NCBI GenBank assembly: GCA_003164305.1
Contig: PLSZ01000567.1
Span: forward strand, 1-7,675
Direction: 5' to 3'
Origin: Acetobacteraceae bacterium
GTDB taxonomy: Bacteria; Pseudomonadota; Alphaproteobacteria; Acetobacterales; Acetobacteraceae
Length of the DNA stretch: 7,675 nt
The notes under the pieces are model-generated. The model saw only the letters and a program-made list of their open reading frames with translations, was not told the origin of the DNA and did not search any database. Positions 5,501 to 7,675 of this stretch are shown here, piece after piece. The number at the start of each line of letters is the position of its first letter. The stretch's first letter is position 1. Position numbers and translations under genes: made by a program.

Positions 5501-7675
5501 CCGTTGGCATAGCCCAACGCTGGAATGACAGCGCCGCTCATCAACGGGGCCGCGGTCTCGGTGATATCTGTTCCGATATTGGTGTCGGGACTGAGCGCGA
5601 ACGTCTGGTTCAGGAAAACCTGTGACGGATCCAGGGCCAGATCGTACGTCGCGCCCGATTCTATCACCTGCAGCGTGTTGCCGCTTTCGATCGTGGCGGA
5701 GCCACCGTTGTCGTAAGGGATCGACGTCAGATCGATGACATCCCCTTGAGCGACGTTGGCGATGGCGGCGGCCGGCATGATCGTGCCGTCGATGGCCAGC
5801 GTACCGCCGGCCGTACCGCTCGAAGCCGGTCCGAAGGTCGTCGCGTCCCCGGTAATCGCGCCCGACTGAAGCTCCAACGAGCCGCCGCTGTCGATGGTTG
5901 TGCCGGAGACCGTCGCACCGGCATCGATCCGCAGAACCCCGCCACTTTGGATGATTGCCCGATTGACCGTGCCGCCGGTCGCATCAACCTCGGCCTGATA
6001 GGCGACGACAGCGCCGTCCAACGTCTGGCCGCCGGTGACCTGCGCAAAGGCGCTGAACGCCGGCTGCGCGTAGGTGATCTCGGTACCGGTTCCGGCATCC
6101 GGAGCCGCTTGCCAGGCCGGCGTGGTCAGGAAGATCTGCGTCGGATCCAGTTGCAGGGTATAGGTGCCGCTCGCCTCGACGACAGTCAGCACGTTGCCGC
6201 CGCCGAGGCTGGCGGTCGCGGTCGGGTCGTAGCCAGCATCGGTCAGGTCGATGGCGTCCTCTGGCGTGAGCCCATCGATGATTCCACCGAACGCCTTCGT
6301 ATCGCTCAGTGACAGCGTCCCGCCGCGACCGGCGAACACGATTGTCTGCGCTTCCGGCACCGCGCCGGCCACCGCCAGGGTCGTGCCGCCGTCGATCGTC
6401 AAGGCCGCCGCGCCGGTGAGGTCCGAGACCTCGATGCTGTTGGCCCCGAGTGCCGCCAGGCCGGACACCTCGGACGGCGTCAGGAGATCGATCTGGCTTT
6501 CGGTATCGGCGATAACCACCTGGTCGCCGGTGGGCACGGCGATGGACAGCGGATCGTAAAACGCCAGCGCCTTCGCCACGGTCAGTACCAGGCCTGTATC
6601 GGTCGCGACGACCGAGGTGACCCCCAGCGTGGACAGCTCCGCGATCTGGCCGGGGGTCATGCCCTCGATGTTCGCGGCGGTGTCGGCGACCATCACGCTC
6701 TGGCCCGGTGGAGCGCCAATGGCGACGGTCTTTCCGAGACTCGTGTTGGCGGATTCCAGCGCCAGGGCCTCGGCCACGCTCAATGACACCGTGACGTCGG
6801 TCGCCATAATACTGGTGGCATTACTGGCAGTCAGCACGGCCGCGACCGCGCCACCGCTCAGAAAACCATCGATGTTGGCGGCGGTGTCCGCGAGGATGAT
6901 CGGGCCGGATGGGGCAAGGCCGGATGGGGCAAGGATGGACAGGTGCGGGCCGATCGCTTCCGCCTGCGCGATCGTCAGTTCGACAGAAGCGGCGTTTGTC
7001 GTGATCGCGGATACGCCGGTTGCCGGCAACGACGCGATCTGGGACGGAGTCAGGGTCAGGATATTGTCCGGACTATCGACAATGGTCACGGTGTCGCCCG
7101 TGGGTACAACCACCGTGACCGATGCCGCTTCCAGCGCCTGGGCCTGCGCCGCCAGCAGCGTGACCGAGGCATCGGTCACGGTGATCGTCGTAATGCCCAG
7201 AGTCCCCAGGCTGGTGATCTGGCCCGGGGCCAGTCCTCCGACTCCGGCCTCGGTCTCGATCGCCGTCATCGCGGTCACGCCGATCAATGGCAGGGCGGCG
7301 ATTTCCGGCGCCGTCAGCGTATCAAGGTTCGGCACGTTATCCGCGACGGTCACCTCATCGCCTCCGGGCACCGTTACCGGCAAGGCCGCGGCTTCGAGGT
7401 AGCTGGCCTGAGCGACCGTCAGCACAACCGACGCGTCGCTGCTTCGGATCGCGGTGACCCCGGTCGCCGTCAGGCTGGAAATCTGGCTCTGTGTCAGCGC
7501 CTCGATGGCGGCGGCGGTGTCGATGACTTCCAGACCGGTGACGCCGATCGATGAAAGTGCCGCGTTCTCCGGTTGCGTCAGTTCTTCGATGTTGGTCAGG
7601 GTGTCAGCGACGATCACGGACGAACCCGCCGAAACGACGATATTCACCGCCTCGAGGGCCAGCGCCTGAGCGACG
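2584..7675 (-). CDS. Giant secreted repeat protein with C-terminal Hint domain (5' end beyond the window)
   Basis: The frame is open through the right edge. 1696 residues are visible, numbered here from the codon at 7672-7674. The GTG at 7645-7647 is not a real start, because the codons before it (VAQALALEA) belong to the same repeat. Zones from N to C: DT..NI..LT..QI..L repeats to about residue 440; four IDLT / GTYDL-LDP modules with AIDA-like Gly-rich spacers, about 443-1022; an autotransporter-style region starting LIWTGG...DAANW, about 1027-1489; and a Hint_2-type module from Cys1493 (CFAEGTSIETERG) through LFLSPDHAVF (His1572) to YLDTGDRANF, about 1632. The composition (Gly, Ala, Ser, Thr, Asp; almost no Cys before the Hint module) fits a beta-helical extracellular protein. 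No membrane segments or beta-barrel are seen. The likely role is a surface or secreted structural or adhesive protein, with the Hint module able to cleave or modify the chain; both are inferred from family type. The C-terminus is short and looks truncated. Signal and promoter lie outside the window. Confidence 0.85.
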   Translation of the reverse strand, partial: VAQALALEAVNIVVSAGSSVIVADTLTNIEELTQPENAALSSIGVTGLEVIDTAAAIEALTQSQISSLTATGVTAIRSSDASVVLTVAQASYLEAAALPVTVPGGDEVTVADNVPNLDTLTAPEIAALPLIGVTAMTAIETEAGVGGLAPGQITSLGTLGITTITVTDASVTLLAAQAQALEAASVTVVVPTGDTVTIVDSPDNILTLTPSQIASLPATGVSAITTNAASVELTIAQAEAIGPHLSILAPSGLAPSGPIILADTAANIDGFLSGGAVAAVLTASNATSIMATDVTVSLSVAEALALESANTSLGKTVAIGAPPGQSVMVADTAANIEGMTPGQIAELSTLGVTSVVATDTGLVLTVAKALAFYDPLSIAVPTGDQVVIADTESQIDLLTPSEVSGLAALGANSIEVSDLTGAAALTIDGGTTLAVAGAVPEAQTIVFAGRGGTLSLSDTKAFGGIIDGLTPEDAIDLTDAGYDPTATASLGGGNVLTVVEASGTYTLQLDPTQIFLTTPAWQAAPDAGTGTEITYAQPAFSAFAQVTGGQTLDGAVVAYQAEVDATGGTVNRAIIQSGGVLRIDAGATVSGTTIDSGGSLELQSGAITGDATTFGPASSGTAGGTLAIDGTIMPAAAIANVAQGDVIDLTSIPYDNGGSATIESGNTLQVIESGATYDLALDPSQVFLNQTFALSPDTNIGTDITETAAPLMSGAVIPALGYANGAMVGSGGRLTIDPTGMLNNGVVGAGGLVDRLAGGSLGNAFNFGADGGTLDVGGSIPSMTTVYGFGGNDVIALPGVAFDPTATPTVAAGNQLQFTANGTAYSLSIDPEQLFLGSFSLKGDGSTGTDITLTQTPITTDEGVNPGQSLAGVVVAATGHPTIAGSVVNIRIDTGGTADVHAGGTISYAVITNGGLLDLSSGSSASGAIGFGPVAGGTLEIGDTSPFSATLTGFAAGDTIDLTAVPHVGTDRVALLSDGTLQLVTSVGTYDLRLSASDNFAHDYFYLSRDAVGGTDIGIINESTARTLIWTGGQGTSFNDAANWDDATTNLDPAPLAPDPADIAEFLTNGGAIGGGGTVAAATFDGGGIWQFAAGGALTVSGSMIVGASEATGLLIDDGASVIAAGTAAASIANTAAASGSSVNVSGAGSTWRVSGLLDAGVAGSGALELSGGATVTAGSLDAGNIASAVGQIGLSGPGTELSVANAATVADDGAGVLSVLNGATFSAASLTIGSRNDSSGALIVSGNGSVLQISGALNIGTALGTGDLTVGPGAVVNAAVVNLQGGVVLEGGLLDPTVFIENGGSTTGGFGTVSSQFILLEGTILSNGSKSGKETEVVQGTVVGGGTATIQGSVSVNGPGILQIGTHDTIELTGAVLNAATTTFTDNLTPTGTYSINNSVIDVVFQDTTGVLQLDDIAGFAGTVATWKAGDSFVITGGTLSNVGVSNGNTLTVQDSGAGAGSGGIDTIIFGSAISPGGVNIIDGNTVQAVACFAEGTSIETERGPVPVEHITVEDRLVTVGGASEPVVWVGSRTVNCARHPEPETVWPVRVRAGAFGAGRPRRDLFLSPDHAVFVNGVLVPVKLLADGASIVQESRDQVTYYHVELPEHAVILAEGLAVESYLDTGDRANFGRDGVMRPHPDFAARLAPDTAWMWESRGAAPLVTVGRALEALRRTVLENTSRSSQFQGSASRTG
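2779..3198 (-). other. Hint (Hedgehog/intein) domain of the giant protein
   Basis: The domain opens with the nucleophile-type Cys1493 in VQAVACFAEGTSIE, preceded by a short beta-strand stretch. It continues with GPVPVEHITVEDRLVT, a W-containing strand (VVWVGSRTV), the LSPDHAVFVNGVLVPVKLL block with His1572, and HVELPEHAVILAEGLAVESY. This order matches the Hint_2 type found at the C-termini of large alphaproteobacterial exoproteins. In Hint domains the Cys attacks the preceding peptide bond to make a thioester. No intein-like C-terminal His-Asn followed by Cys/Ser/Thr is visible, so N-side cleavage or ligation is possible but full splicing is unlikely. Catalysis by this family is not something I can confirm from sequence. 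Confidence 0.8.
3208..4596 (-). other. Autotransporter-style beta-helix region of the giant protein
   Basis: The zone starts with TLIWTGGQGTSFNDAANWDD, the WTGG...F.D..NW pattern that often opens autotransporter-associated beta-strand repeats. It goes on with units such as SGAGSTWRVSGLLDAGVAGS and SGNGSVLQISGALNIGTALG. In these, G.GS.. L..SG.L.IG...G.G.L.V..GA.V recurs three or four times with decreasing fidelity. The last part, before the Hint module, has GTYSINNSVIDVVFQDTTGV and ATWKAGDSFVI. Such repeats form right-handed beta-helices in known autotransporter passengers. Here no translocator barrel follows, so the export route is unknown. Confidence 0.6.
4609..6348 (-). repeat. Four diverged copies of an IDLT / GTYDL-LDP module with AIDA-like spacers
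   Basis: Copies at 6067-6348, 5548-5808, 5107-5364 and 4609-4869 share a fixed order of short blocks. These are GGTL.I (a strand), a GFA.GD.IDLT or equivalent turn, a Y/F-D-P or similar patch, a GN.LQV strand, GTYDL.LDP.Q.F, and finally GTDIT. Copies are about 85-95 residues with a period of roughly 145-170. The spacers contain AIDA-like stretches such as VNRAIIQSGGVLRIDAGATV and SGTTIDSGGSLELQSGAITG. The fourth copy has drifted most (LRLSASDNF replaces LDP.Q.F). The copies are clear at protein level but strongly diverged in DNA, so the duplication is old and held by selection. Confidence 0.7.
6358..7675 (-). repeat. N-proximal DT..NI..LT..QI repeats of the giant protein
   Basis: About eight units share the pattern [VI]-x-D-[TSN]-x-x-x-I-x-x-[LM]-[TS]-x-x-[QE]-I-x-x-L-x-x-x-G-[VI]. 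Examples are VADTAANIEGMTPGQIAELS and IADTESQIDLLTPSEVSGLA. Early units are of two lengths: a short one of about 30 residues alternates with a long one of about 60, which adds DASV.LTVAQA.ALEA and VPTGD. Later units are all of the long form. The array continues off the right edge. Repeats of this look occur in large alphaproteobacterial surface proteins, but I cannot name a defined family. Confidence 0.7.
6903..6932. repeat. Perfect 15-bp tandem duplication in frame
   Basis: GGCCGGATGGGGCAA occurs at 6903-6917 and again, without change, at 6918-6932, followed by a partial third GGATGG. On the coding (minus) strand it duplicates the pentapeptide in LAPSGLAPSGP, between two repeat units. Being a multiple of three, it keeps the frame. 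Its exact identity contrasts with the diverged surroundings and suggests a recent slippage event. Confidence 0.85.

Noticed and set aside
6617..7402. Plus-strand open frame of 261 codons opposite the DT..NI..LT repeats
   Set aside because: Its apparent repeats are the complement of the repeats on the minus strand, and the minus frame continues through and beyond it.
7645..7647. GTG as the start of the giant protein
   Set aside because: The codons before it continue the repeat (VAQALALEA) to the window edge, so the real start must be further upstream.
6358..7675. CRISPR-like or DNA-level tandem array
   Set aside because: The periodicity is in the protein; at DNA level the units are diverged and there are no identical repeats with unique spacers.

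Overview
The window is uniformly GC-rich. It carries a TPR-glycosyltransferase and a giant Hint-domain exoprotein of types I associate with Rhodospirillales/Acetobacteraceae-like alphaproteobacteria. A short palindromic repeat with GTCATCCCC arms fits the same group. The taxonomic guess rests on protein style and repeat type only and was not tested by search.

Layout. Positions 1-504 contain no convincing gene. They hold a nested palindromic REP-like element (62-164) with a lone extra arm (41-53), then an unrecognised leader with two small hairpins. Positions 505-2361 (+) encode a complete 618-residue protein: about nine TPR units followed by a GT9/heptosyltransferase-like GT-B domain. Positions 2362-2583 separate two convergent genes. 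They hold a weak candidate terminator hairpin and, on the minus strand, what looks like a decayed fragment of an IS630-type transposase carrying a VVCDNLNTH motif. Positions 2584-7675 (-) are a single open reading frame that runs off the right edge; 1696 residues are visible and the true N-terminus lies outside.

The giant protein has four zones, read N to C. First come DT..NI..LT..QI repeats. Then come four copies of an IDLT / GTYDL-LDP module separated by AIDA-like glycine-rich spacers. Next is a W-T-G-G...NW-type autotransporter-style beta-helix region. Last is an intein/Hedgehog-like Hint module starting at a Cys. It looks like a secreted or surface protein. No beta-barrel translocator is visible, and the tail after the Hint domain is short and overlaps the transposase remnant, suggesting that an insertion event removed the original C-terminus.

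The two large genes converge and are not an operon, so a functional link between the glycosyltransferase and the exoprotein is only a hypothesis. The parts of most interest are the combination of repeat types with a Hint module, the apparent truncation at the transposase scar, and an in-frame 15-bp duplication inside the repeats.
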